Below are positions 45,292 through 53,480 of a stretch of 64,000 nucleotides of DNA, in pieces; position 1 is the stretch's first letter; each line of letters begins with the position of its first letter. The translations under genes were made by a program, and so were the position numbers. A model generated the notes under the pieces. That model was not told the origin of the DNA, did not search any database, and was given only the letters and a program-made list of their open reading frames with translations. Source of the DNA: Wenzhouxiangella sp. XN24 (GTDB taxonomy: Bacteria > Pseudomonadota > Gammaproteobacteria > Steroidobacterales > XN24); assembly GCF_011064545.1 (NCBI RefSeq), contig NZ_JAAMFG010000036.1:124001-188000 (forward strand). The letters run 5' to 3'.

Positions 45292-47256
45292 ATGGCCAGA
45301 ATCACTCCTATCCTGCTCGGGCTGCTCGCCTTACTCGCGTTGTCGCTTACGGCGACGGCGGTGGACGCCCAGCAGCGCGAGATCAACTGCACCGCCTGCC
45401 ACAGGGACGTGCAGCACGAATCGACCGCGCACACCGAGCTGGCCTGCAAGGACTGCCACACCAACGTGACGAGTCCGCGCCACAAGGCGGAAGACCTCGC
45501 GGACCTCGCAGGCGACGCGATGTGCGCGCAGTGCCACACCGTGGCCGAACGCGTCGTCGGGCGCAGCATCCACGCCGACAAGGTGAGCTGCCTCGACTGC
45601 CACGGCGAAGCGCACGACATCATGCGCAACGACGAACTGACCGCGCCCATGTCGCCGGTCGGCCAGGTCCGGGTCTGCGGCGACTGCCACTCGGGCCTCG
45701 AGGGACAGGAGGGCATGATCGATGCGTTCGTGGACAGCGTGCACGGCCGCGGCCTGCTGCGCTCCGGACTCGTCAACTCGCCGACCTGCAGCACCTGCCA
45801 CGGCGGTCACCAGGTCTTTGCAGTGGACCACGAACGCTCGCCGACCTCATTCGAGAACTCGGCCGAGATGTGCGGCGACTGCCATGCCTACATCTACGAC
45901 GAATGGCTGAATGTCAGCGCCCATGGCGTGGCCTTCAAGGCCGGCAATACGGAAACGGCGACCTGCACCGACTGCCACGCCTCGCACGCCATCGGCGAGC
46001 CCACCATCGGCGGCGACCGGCTCGACATCGTCAACGAATGCGGCGACTGCCATGGCAGTTTCCTGAATACCTACCGGGGCGACTTCCACGGCAAGGCCAC
46101 GAACCTGGGCCTCGTCGTGTCCGCGACCTGCTCCGACTGCCACTCTCCGCATAGCACGCTGGGCAAGGATGATCCGCGCTCCAGCATCCACCCCGACAAC
46201 CTGCAGCAGACCTGCGGCGACTGCCACGGCGACGTGACGCCCGGCTTCGCGTCGTTCAACCCGCATGTCGATCCGAGCGATCCGACGTCCAACTTCTACG
46301 TTTACCTGATCGCGATGGCGATGCATGCGCTGGTGATCGGCGTGTTCGGCTTCTTCGGCATCCACGCGATCCTCTGGCTGCAGCGCGGTATCGTCGGCCA
46401 CATGCGCGGCGAGTTCATCGGGCACCACAGCGCCAGCGGCAAGTACGTCCGCCGCTTCAAGGATCGCGACATCAAGATGCACATCCTGATCATCGTGACC
46501 TTCCTGTTGCTGGCGGCCACCGGCCTGCCGCTGAAGTTCAGCTACGCGCCCTGGGCGCAGCCGCTGGTCGATCTGTTCGGCGGCGTCGAGAACACGATGC
46601 TGCTGCATCGCCTGGCCGCGATCGGCACCTTCGCCTACTTCGTGTGGCACCTTGGCATCCTCGTGCAGCGCTTCTTCATCAAGAAGGAGAAGGGCTTGTT
46701 CTGGGGCCCGAACTCGATGACCCCGCAGCTGAAGGACGGCAAGGACATCGTCGCCATGTTCAAGTACTTCCTCTACATGGGCCCGCGGCCGGCCGGCGAC
46801 CGCTGGACCTACTGGGAGAAGTTCGACTACCTGGCGGTGTTCTGGGGCATGATGATCATCGGCGGCTCCGGCCTGATGCTCTGGTTCCCGAACTTCTTCA
46901 CGGAGATCCTGCCGCTGCCGGGCTGGGTGCTCAATGCCGCCTACGTGGTGCACAGCGAAGAAGCGCTGCTGGCCACGGGCTTCATCTTCGTGTTCCACTT
47001 CTTCCACACGCACCTGCGCCCGGAAAGCTTCCCGCTGGATCCGGTGATCTTCACCGGCGCCCAGCCCATCGAGCGCTTCAAGGACGAGCGCCCGCTGGAG
47101 TACCAGCGCATGGTGGACGAAGGCACGCTGGAAGATCACCTGGTGCCGGCACCGACCGACGCACAGATGCGGAAGATCCATTTCTGGGGCTTCTTCTTCG
47201 TGGCGATCGGCCTGGCCCTCGCGGTCGGGATCTTCACGGCCCTGCTGATCTATTGA
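45292..47256 (+). CDS. 11-heme cytochrome c fused to a membrane cytochrome b domain
   Basis: 654 residues. After a signal peptide (MARITPILLGLLALLALSL) come eleven CXXCH heme sites over residues 30-330 (NCTACH, CKDCH, CAQCH, CLDCH, CGDCH, CSTCH, CGDCH, CTDCH, CGDCH, CSDCH, CGDCH). Then about six membrane helices (from FYVYLIAMAMHALVIG to IHFWGFFFVAIG) with paired His suited to b-type hemes (MHALVIG, MHILII, LLHRLAAIGTFAYFVWHL, VVHSEEALLATG, HFFHTHL). It could pass electrons between the quinone pool and a periplasmic carrier. GGAAT before ATG. The 6-heme gene follows. Confidence 0.92.
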   Translation: MARITPILLGLLALLALSLTATAVDAQQREINCTACHRDVQHESTAHTELACKDCHTNVTSPRHKAEDLADLAGDAMCAQCHTVAERVVGRSIHADKVSCLDCHGEAHDIMRNDELTAPMSPVGQVRVCGDCHSGLEGQEGMIDAFVDSVHGRGLLRSGLVNSPTCSTCHGGHQVFAVDHERSPTSFENSAEMCGDCHAYIYDEWLNVSAHGVAFKAGNTETATCTDCHASHAIGEPTIGGDRLDIVNECGDCHGSFLNTYRGDFHGKATNLGLVVSATCSDCHSPHSTLGKDDPRSSIHPDNLQQTCGDCHGDVTPGFASFNPHVDPSDPTSNFYVYLIAMAMHALVIGVFGFFGIHAILWLQRGIVGHMRGEFIGHHSASGKYVRRFKDRDIKMHILIIVTFLLLAATGLPLKFSYAPWAQPLVDLFGGVENTMLLHRLAAIGTFAYFVWHLGILVQRFFIKKEKGLFWGPNSMTPQLKDGKDIVAMFKYFLYMGPRPAGDRWTYWEKFDYLAVFWGMMIIGGSGLMLWFPNFFTEILPLPGWVLNAAYVVHSEEALLATGFIFVFHFFHTHLRPESFPLDPVIFTGAQPIERFKDERPLEYQRMVDEGTLEDHLVPAPTDAQMRKIHFWGFFFVAIGLALAVGIFTALLIY

Positions 47257-47266
47257 GGAAAAATGC

Positions 47267-47297
47267 CAACAGGGCGGCCGGGATGGCCGCCCTGTTG
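47267..47297 (+). other. Perfect hairpin between the two cytochrome genes
   Basis: Arms caacagggcggcc (47267-47279) and ggccgccctgttg (47285-47297) with a five-base loop, ten bases after the first cytochrome stop. No T-run follows, so it is more likely a stabilising or processing structure than a terminator, tuning the ratio of the two proteins. Confidence 0.55.
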
Positions 47298-47371
47298 ATC
47301 AACCAGGGAATGGCGCGGGGCCCCGTCGAGCAATCGGCGGGGCTTTGTGCGTAGCCCATAAGGAAAAAAAC

Positions 47372-48799
47372 ATGGCCAGAAAATTCTTCGCTGCGTTGAC
47401 GCAGAACCCCGTCAGCCTTGTCGGCACGGCGCTCGCCGTCGCCGCCCTGACCCTCATCATCTCGCTGTTCATCGTCCAGATGCTGGGCTTCGAAGGCGGC
47501 CCGTACCTGGGCATCCTGACGTTCCTCGTGCTGCCGGTATTCTTCGTCGCCGGACTTTTGCTGATCCCGATCGGCATCGTCCGGCAACGCAAGAAGGCTG
47601 CGAGAATGGCGGAGCGCGGCGAGGCGCCGCCGCTGTTCCCGGTCATCGACCTGAACAAGGACACCACCCGCAAGTCCGTGGTGATCTTCATGGCGCTGAC
47701 GCTGTTGAACATCATCGTGCTTGCCGGCGCTACCTACAAAGGCGTGGAAGTCATGGACTCCAACGCCTTCTGCGGCCTCGCCTGCCACTCCGTCATGCAG
47801 CCCGAACACACGGCCCATCAGCGCTCGCCGCATTCCCGCGTGCACTGCGTCGATTGCCACATCGGACCCGGTGCCGACTGGTTCGTGAAGTCCAAACTCG
47901 ACGGGGCCTGGCAGATGGTGGCGGTGACGCTGGACATCTATCCGCGCCCCATCGAGACGCCGCTGCACGACCTGCGTCCGGCGCGAGACACCTGCGAGCA
48001 GTGCCACTGGCCGACCAAGTTCCTGGGCGACAAGCTGAAGGTGGAAACGATCTACGCGGAGGACGAGGCCAATACGGAACTGCGCAGCGCCCGGCTGATG
48101 AAGATCGGCGGCCTGCAGGGGCGCGAGTCTTCGGGGATCCACTGGCATGTCGATCCCGACATCCAGATCCGCTATCGCTCAGACGAGAGCCGCATGGAGA
48201 TCTACGACATCGAGATGACGCAGGCGGACGGCACCGTCAAGTTGTTCCTCGCCGGCGAGACGCCGGCGGATGCCGGCGACTGGCGCGTGATGGACTGCGT
48301 GGATTGTCATAACCGCCCCACGCACATCTATCGCCCGCCCGGCGCCGAGATCGACCAGCTGATGGCCGGAGGGCGCATCGACACCAGCCTGCCCTTCATG
48401 AAACGCGAGGGCGTGCGCATCATCGAGGAAGCGGACTACGAGTCGCACGAAGAGGCGCGCATCGGCATCACCGCCTCCCTGCAGTCCTTCTACCAGGAGA
48501 ATTATCCCGAGGTCTACGCGGAAAATGCCGGCGCCATCATGGGTGCGGCGGACGCCCTCGGCGACATCTACAGCTGGAACGTGTTTCCCCACATGAACGT
48601 CCGCTGGGACACTTACCCGGACCACAGCGGGCATCCGCCGGTGCGCGCCCGCCAGGACGCGCCGGGCTGCTTCCGCTGCCATAACCGGCAGCACCAGACC
48701 GCGGACGGCGAACGGATTTCGCGCAGCTGCGATCTCTGCCACACGATCCTGGCACAGGAAGAAGAGGACTCCGAGATCCTGAAAGTGCTGAATCCCTGA
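47372..48799 (+). CDS. Membrane-anchored six-heme cytochrome c (NapC/NirT-like context)
   Basis: 475 residues. Three N-terminal hydrophobic helices (about residues 15-135) anchor a periplasmic domain with heme sites at CGLACH (a CX3CH site), CVDCH, CEQCH, CVDCH, CFRCH and CDLCH. The CX3CH first site and the FCGLACHSVMQPEH context resemble the cytochrome c3/NapC-NirT superfamily whose members oxidise quinol. AAGGA lies upstream of ATG. It follows the 11-heme protein gene, and the two probably exchange electrons. A terminator follows the stop. Confidence 0.9.
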   Translation: MARKFFAALTQNPVSLVGTALAVAALTLIISLFIVQMLGFEGGPYLGILTFLVLPVFFVAGLLLIPIGIVRQRKKAARMAERGEAPPLFPVIDLNKDTTRKSVVIFMALTLLNIIVLAGATYKGVEVMDSNAFCGLACHSVMQPEHTAHQRSPHSRVHCVDCHIGPGADWFVKSKLDGAWQMVAVTLDIYPRPIETPLHDLRPARDTCEQCHWPTKFLGDKLKVETIYAEDEANTELRSARLMKIGGLQGRESSGIHWHVDPDIQIRYRSDESRMEIYDIEMTQADGTVKLFLAGETPADAGDWRVMDCVDCHNRPTHIYRPPGAEIDQLMAGGRIDTSLPFMKREGVRIIEEADYESHEEARIGITASLQSFYQENYPEVYAENAGAIMGAADALGDIYSWNVFPHMNVRWDTYPDHSGHPPVRARQDAPGCFRCHNRQHQTADGERISRSCDLCHTILAQEEEDSEILKVLNP

Positions 48800-48815
48800 A
48801 GCCGGGGTGCCTGAC

Positions 48816-48848
48816 CAGGGCACGGTTCTCCGGAGCCGTGCCCTGTTT
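48816..48848 (+). terminator. Terminator after the six-heme cytochrome gene
   Basis: Arms cagggcacgg (48816-48825) and ccgtgccctg (48836-48845) form a perfect ten-base stem, followed by TTT. It starts 17 bases after the stop codon, so the cytochrome operon likely ends here and the thioredoxin-CcdA gene has its own promoter. Confidence 0.68.
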
Positions 48849-48955
48849 CGTGCCGTGTAGCCGGCAGGGCCGCGAAAGTTCCCAAGGACTTACCACGATT
48901 GCCTGCGCCCTGCCCGCTGGGTAGAGTGCTGCGCTTCGGAGACCCCGGAGATCCC

Positions 48956-50239
48956 ATGCTGCGCTCCCGCTTTTTCCAATCCCTGACGGCGGCCCTGTTG
49001 CTGTTCGCGGCCACGGCCGTCGCGGCAGCGGATCCCGAGTGGCTCAGCGACGGACCCGGCGGCGAAACGCGGATCGTCGTTTACTACTTCTACTCGGACA
49101 CCTGTCCGCACTGCATCGAGGCCAAGCCCTTCGTCGCCTCCCTCGACGAGCACGACTGGATCGACCTGCGCAGCTACGAGGTCAGCAAGAACCGCGACAA
49201 TGCCCTGCTTTACCGCGACACGGCCGCCGCGATCGGCGAGCAGGCCCGCAGCGTTCCCGCCTTTATTTTCTGCGGCTCGATGCAGACGGGGTATGACACG
49301 GCCGAGACGACCGGCGCCGTGCTGCTCGCCCGCATGGAGTACTGCCATGCCAACCCCGCGGGCGTGATCGACGCGGCGACGGAGCTCGGCCCCACGCCCG
49401 GCGAAGTGATGGGCGTCCAGGTGCCGCTGATGGGCTTCGTCAATCCCAGCGACTGGGGCCTGCCCATCCTGACCGTCGTGATCGCCGGCCTCGACGCCTT
49501 CAACCCCTGCGCTTTTTTCGTCCTGCTGTTCCTGCTCAGCCTCATGGTGCACGCACGCAGCCGCGCGCGGATGATGATGGTGGGCGGTACCTTCATCATC
49601 ATTTCCGGCGTCATCTATTTCATCTTCATGGCCGCCTGGCTCAACGTGTTCCTGCTGATCGGGGAACTGCGCGTGGTGACGCTGGTGGCCGGGTTGATCG
49701 CGGTGACGCTCGCCGTGATCAATATCAAGGATTATTTCTGGTTCGACGCGGGCGGCCCCTCGCTGTCCATCCCCGAATCGAAGAAACCCGGCATGTACGA
49801 GCGGATGCGCAACCTCGTCTCCGCCAAGAGCCTGCCGGCGATGCTCGCCGGTACGGTGGTGCTGGCGGTCGCGGTCAACAGCTACGAGCTGCTGTGCACC
49901 GCCGGCCTGCCGATGGTCTACACGCGCATCCTGACGCTGCGCGAGGCCGACACCTTCGTCTATTACATGTACCTGGTGCTCTACAACATCATCTACGTGA
50001 TACCCCTGCTCATCATCGTGGGACTGTTCGTGATGCGCTTCGGCTCGCGCAAGCTCAGTGAGAGCGAAGGGCGGCTGCTGAAACTCATGTCGGGCATGAT
50101 GATGTTCGGTCTCGGGGGCGTGATGCTCGTGGCGCCGACCGCGTTGAACAACGCCGGCGTGGCGATCGGACTGCTGTTCGGCGCGATCCTGGTGACGTGG
50201 ATGATTCATGCCATCAGCAGGAAACGCGGGCTGATATGA
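48956..50239 (+). CDS. Thioredoxin-CcdA fusion membrane protein
   Basis: 427 residues from ATG 48956 (CGGAG five bases before). Signal-like N-terminus (FFQSLTAALLLFAATAVAAA), a thioredoxin/glutaredoxin-like domain with SDTCPHC near residue 55, then six to seven helices of the CcdA/DsbD transmembrane type, with Cys in DAFNPCAFF (the membrane CcdA site) and LLCTAGLP. It would move reducing power across the membrane to periplasmic disulfides, for example apocytochrome CXXCH motifs. Gene order next to two multiheme cytochromes supports cytochrome maturation. It has no separate partner, unlike the pair at 5687-6818. Confidence 0.88.
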   Translation: MLRSRFFQSLTAALLLFAATAVAAADPEWLSDGPGGETRIVVYYFYSDTCPHCIEAKPFVASLDEHDWIDLRSYEVSKNRDNALLYRDTAAAIGEQARSVPAFIFCGSMQTGYDTAETTGAVLLARMEYCHANPAGVIDAATELGPTPGEVMGVQVPLMGFVNPSDWGLPILTVVIAGLDAFNPCAFFVLLFLLSLMVHARSRARMMMVGGTFIIISGVIYFIFMAAWLNVFLLIGELRVVTLVAGLIAVTLAVINIKDYFWFDAGGPSLSIPESKKPGMYERMRNLVSAKSLPAMLAGTVVLAVAVNSYELLCTAGLPMVYTRILTLREADTFVYYMYLVLYNIIYVIPLLIIVGLFVMRFGSRKLSESEGRLLKLMSGMMMFGLGGVMLVAPTALNNAGVAIGLLFGAILVTWMIHAISRKRGLI

Positions 50240-50246
50240 TCGGGGC

Positions 50247-50675
50247 ATGACCCCGGATTCGATACCCCTTCCCGGCTGGCCACGGATCGCCCTGCTCGCC
50301 GCCGTGGCGCTTGCATTGACCGCCTGCGCCGGGTCCCGGGCGTGGTGGCAGGACGACCTGGAAGCCTGGCGCGGTGCCAGTGCCTCGGAACTTGTCGATG
50401 CCTGGGGCCCCCCGGTGCGGACGTTGACCGACGCGGACGACACCACGGTGCTGGTCTACGAAAGCTCGCGCGAACTCGATTACCGGATGGAAACCCTGGC
50501 AGAACCGGCCCGGATGCTGGACCCCGACCGGTTGCGGACGGCCCGAATGCCGGGCGGCGGCGGCGAGTGCACCCTGTTCTTCGAACTCAGGGACGGCCGG
50601 GTCGCCGCGGTGCGCCATGAGGGCGCCGCCTGCGATATCGTACCGCGTGACCGCGCGCAGCGGCGCGCCCCGTAG
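50247..50675 (+). CDS. Predicted lipoprotein of unknown function
   Basis: 142 residues with a lipobox (LALTACAG) after a short hydrophobic signal, so probably anchored by lipid in the envelope. The mature part (AWWQDDLEAWRGASASELVDAWGPP near the start; FFELRDGRVAAVRHEGAAC at the end) is reminiscent of small lipoproteins that combine a BamE/SmpA-like fold, but I cannot name a family. Only seven bases separate it from the thioredoxin-CcdA gene, so they are probably co-transcribed. Confidence 0.75.
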   Translation: MTPDSIPLPGWPRIALLAAVALALTACAGSRAWWQDDLEAWRGASASELVDAWGPPVRTLTDADDTTVLVYESSRELDYRMETLAEPARMLDPDRLRTARMPGGGGECTLFFELRDGRVAAVRHEGAACDIVPRDRAQRRAP

Positions 50676-50690
50676 GGCGCACGCCGCGCG

Positions 50691-51287
50691 TTACTGCGAC
50701 TGGCTCGCCGCGCCGCTCCCGGCACGGAAGGGATAACGCTCGAAGACCTGCGCCACCGCATCATCCAGCGCGCCGGCCGGGTCTTCCCGGGTCGCCTGCG
50801 TCACTCGATCCGTCGCGGTGGCTTCCCAGACGAGCTGCCGACGCTCCGCATCGATGAGATCGATGAACAACGTGCCGCGCTGATACGTATCGACGCGTGT
50901 CTCGTAGCTGTAGGCCGGCCAGGGGTAGTAGTAGCTGCCGCGCCAGCCGTACCAGGGTGGCGGCATGGACGGCACGGTCCGCACGTCCTGGACCTTCTCG
51001 GTGGTCATGGCGAAATTCACCAGCAGGTCCGGATCCTCCGCGACGCGGCGATAGCCACGTGCCTCCAGTTCCCGCGTCACGGACCTGATGACGCGCTGGT
51101 CGCCGAGCGTGTCGTACGTCCGCGTCTCGCCGCGTTCCGCTCGATCCATGAATGCGAAGGTCTGGTACTGGGAAAAATCCGCCGTGGCGTCGTAATCGGT
51201 CGTGATCTCGGGGCCCAGTGCGGCGCAGCCGGCCAGCGCCAGCGCGCCCGCGAGCGATCCTAAGCGTGTTGCAATCGTCATTCTCAT
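50691..51287 (-). CDS. DUF4136 family lipoprotein
   Basis: 198 residues. Signal peptide with lipobox (LALAGCAAL), then the DUF4136 pattern: TDYDATADFSQYQTFAFMD near the start, LEARGYRRVAEDPDLLVNF in the middle and GTLFIDLIDAERRQLVWEATATDRV near the end. Function unknown; such proteins are envelope lipoproteins. ATG 51287 follows AGGAG at eight bases. Convergent with the preceding lipoprotein gene. Confidence 0.85.
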   Translation of the reverse strand: MRMTIATRLGSLAGALALAGCAALGPEITTDYDATADFSQYQTFAFMDRAERGETRTYDTLGDQRVIRSVTRELEARGYRRVAEDPDLLVNFAMTTEKVQDVRTVPSMPPPWYGWRGSYYYPWPAYSYETRVDTYQRGTLFIDLIDAERRQLVWEATATDRVTQATREDPAGALDDAVAQVFERYPFRAGSGAASQSQ

Positions 51288-51357
51288 AACCGGAACTCCT
51301 GTGCGGGGCCATAGGCCCTCTTGCCTGCTATTCTGGCACTGAGCCGGCCGGCCTGCC

Positions 51358-51570
51358 TCAAAGATCTTCGAAACTGTCGAGGTCGGCCAGCTCGCGGCTG
51401 AGCCGGCGGCTCTCCGCGAGGGCCTCGAGCGTCCGCCGCGCCGCCGTGCCGGGCCCGCTGCGCCGGGCTTCACGCTGCCCGATATCGCTCAGGACGTCCA
51501 TCGGCTCGACTTCCCCGGTGAACTCGAAGCCGGCGCTGCCCGGGGCATCCTCGTGTACCTGTGCTTTCAT
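51358..51570 (-). CDS. PA3496-like small protein (putative envelope integrity)
   Basis: 70 residues beginning MKAQVHED after a GGAGAG site. The C-terminal half RRTLEALAESRRLSRELADL followed by DSFEDL matches the short conserved end of PA3496-family proteins (charged helix then an acidic tail). I have no biochemical function for it. An in-frame upstream extension lacks a ribosome binding site. Confidence 0.6.
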   Translation of the reverse strand: MKAQVHEDAPGSAGFEFTGEVEPMDVLSDIGQREARRSGPGTAARRTLEALAESRRLSRELADLDSFEDL

Positions 51571-51789
51571 GGTCGGCTCTCCAAAATTCCTTTCCTGCCC
51601 GCGTATTCGGCCCCGGGCGCCGGTCGGTTCCACCGGCCGGCTATCCGGGAGCCTGTCTTGAGCTTAGATGATGCCGGCGCCGGAAAATTCCATGTCTCGC
51701 ACCACAGCAGCGGATGCCCTATATTCCGACCCTTCGGTGCGGCCCGGTGACGGCAGGCCGCCCGGTCCGTCCGCGGGGAACTGCGCACC

Positions 51790-52575
51790 GTGTTGAGAGC
51801 CAGGCAAAAGTTGGGCAAGTACCGGATCGAGAAGCGCCTCGCGGATGGTCCGCTGGCGGCCGTCTACCAGGCTTTCGACACCATCCACGGGCTGCGCGTC
51901 GCGCTGAAGATCCCGCATCGCCGCATGATGGATGACTACTTTCTCGCCGACTTCCGCAAGGAAGTCCGGATGCTCGCCAAGCTCGATCATCCCAACATCC
52001 TGCCGATCCAGAACGCCTGCTTCATCGACGGCTATTTCGTCATCTCCATGCCGCTGGGCATCGACACCCTGGGCGGGCGACTGCAGCGACGGATTTCCAC
52101 CGAGAAAGCCCTGGATTTCACCGGCCAGATCCTCGCGGCCATCGCCCATGCCCACGAGGAAGGCATCATCCATTGCGACATCAAGCCCGATAACTTCATC
52201 CTGTTCCCGGGCAACGTGCTGCGCCTCGCCGATTTCGGCTTCTCGAAGCTCGCGCGCCGCCGCATCGAGGCCTCGGGGTCCGGCACCGTGGGCTACGTCG
52301 CACCGGAACAGGCGATGGGCCGGCCCTTGCTGGCATCGGACGTCTTCTCGACGGGGCTCGTGCTGTATCGCCTGTTCGCGGGCACCTTGCCTCGCTGGCC
52401 CTACGACTGGCCGCCCCCCGGGGCGGCGCGGCTGCGCAAGAAGCTGCATCCCGAGATGGTGGCGCTGATCCGGCGGGCGATCGAGGTCAAGCCGAACCGC
52501 CGCTACCGGGACGGCGCGCGCATGCTCGCCGCCTTCGAGGCCATCCGCCAGCCGGCGGCCGGGCGGCGCGCGTGA
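51790..52575 (+). CDS. Ser/Thr protein kinase, atypical
   Basis: 261 residues, kinase domain only, no membrane segment. Catalytic elements: K40 in VALKIPH, D130 in HCDIKPDN, DFG in LADFGFSK, APE in YVAPEQAM, so it is probably active. It is atypical: the Gly-rich loop is degenerate (LADGPLAAVYQAF) and the HRD arginine is Cys, as in non-RD kinases. GTG start. The next gene, a PP2C phosphatase, overlaps it by four bases (GTGA), implying coupled translation of an opposing pair. Substrate unknown. Confidence 0.88.
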   Translation: MLRARQKLGKYRIEKRLADGPLAAVYQAFDTIHGLRVALKIPHRRMMDDYFLADFRKEVRMLAKLDHPNILPIQNACFIDGYFVISMPLGIDTLGGRLQRRISTEKALDFTGQILAAIAHAHEEGIIHCDIKPDNFILFPGNVLRLADFGFSKLARRRIEASGSGTVGYVAPEQAMGRPLLASDVFSTGLVLYRLFAGTLPRWPYDWPPPGAARLRKKLHPEMVALIRRAIEVKPNRRYRDGARMLAAFEAIRQPAAGRRA

Positions 52576-53480
52576 GCGCCGGCCTGGAAGCGCTCATGCT
52601 GAGCGCCGAGCCGCGTCCGGCCAGCACGCTGCTGCGGGCGGCCGAGGGCGCAGCCGCGGTCTGGGCGGCACCCCGGCCCGGCGGGGGGCTCAGTGAAGAC
52701 GCGCTGCTGGTGCTGCCGCTCGGCCCGGACAGTGCCGTGCTCGCGGTAGCGGATGGCATGGGCGGCCTGCCGGAGGGCGGCATCGCGGCGGCCCGGGCGA
52801 TCACCGCGCTCGCGACGACGGTCGAATCGGGTCTCGCGGACGGCAACTCGCTCCAGGGGGCGATCCTCGACGGGATATCCCGGGCCAACGCCGCGGTCCT
52901 GTCGATGGGCACCGGCTCGGCCACGACGCTCGCCGTGGCGGAACTGGCCGGCGGCTGGATTCGCGCATACAACGTCGGCGATTCGGAAATCATGGTGTTC
53001 GGCCAGCGCGGGGGACTCAAGTTGCGCACCCTGTCGCATTCCCCCGTCGGCTTCGCGCTGCAGGCCGGGCTCGTGGATCACGAGCAGGCCCTGTATCACC
53101 ACGATCGCCACCTGGTGTCGAACTTCGTCGGCAGCCACGACATGAGGATCGAGGTGGGCTCCGCACTGCGGCTGCGTCCGCTGGACACCGTCGTGGTATG
53201 CAGCGACGGCCTCGTGGACAACCTGCGGCTGGCCGAAATCGCCGCGATCATGCGTTGTGGCCCGCTGGATCGACGCCTGGAGAAACTGGCGGACCAGGCC
53301 ACGATGCGCATGACGACCCGCCCGAAGACGCAGGACAGTCATCCGAGCAAGCCGGACGACCTGTCGATCATCGCCTTCCGGCGGCGACCCGGGCGAGCCC
53401 TGGCGCGGCGGTTGCCGCCGACGCGCCAGCTCGGGCTGGGGGACGAAAGCACTGCAAAGAACGACTGGGGGCATCCATGA
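52572..53480 (+). CDS. PP2C-family protein phosphatase
   Basis: 302 residues. Metal-binding and catalytic motifs: SEDALLVLPLG, VADGMGGLPEGG, NVGDSEIMVF, CSDGLVDNL, DDLSIIAF. It removes phosphate from Ser/Thr with Mn/Mg and is expected to reverse the kinase encoded just before it. The C-terminus is a basic, likely disordered tail (RRRPGRALARRLPP). GTG start inside the kinase stop; its own stop lies in an ATGA overlap with the next gene. Confidence 0.9.
   Translation: MSAGLEALMLSAEPRPASTLLRAAEGAAAVWAAPRPGGGLSEDALLVLPLGPDSAVLAVADGMGGLPEGGIAAARAITALATTVESGLADGNSLQGAILDGISRANAAVLSMGTGSATTLAVAELAGGWIRAYNVGDSEIMVFGQRGGLKLRTLSHSPVGFALQAGLVDHEQALYHHDRHLVSNFVGSHDMRIEVGSALRLRPLDTVVVCSDGLVDNLRLAEIAAIMRCGPLDRRLEKLADQATMRMTTRPKTQDSHPSKPDDLSIIAFRRRPGRALARRLPPTRQLGLGDESTAKNDWGHP

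Noticed and set aside
51790-53480. Type VI secretion phosphoswitch (PpkA/PppA)
   Set aside because: Kinase and PP2C are adjacent, but no T6SS structural genes occur in the window and the kinase lacks the usual extra domains.
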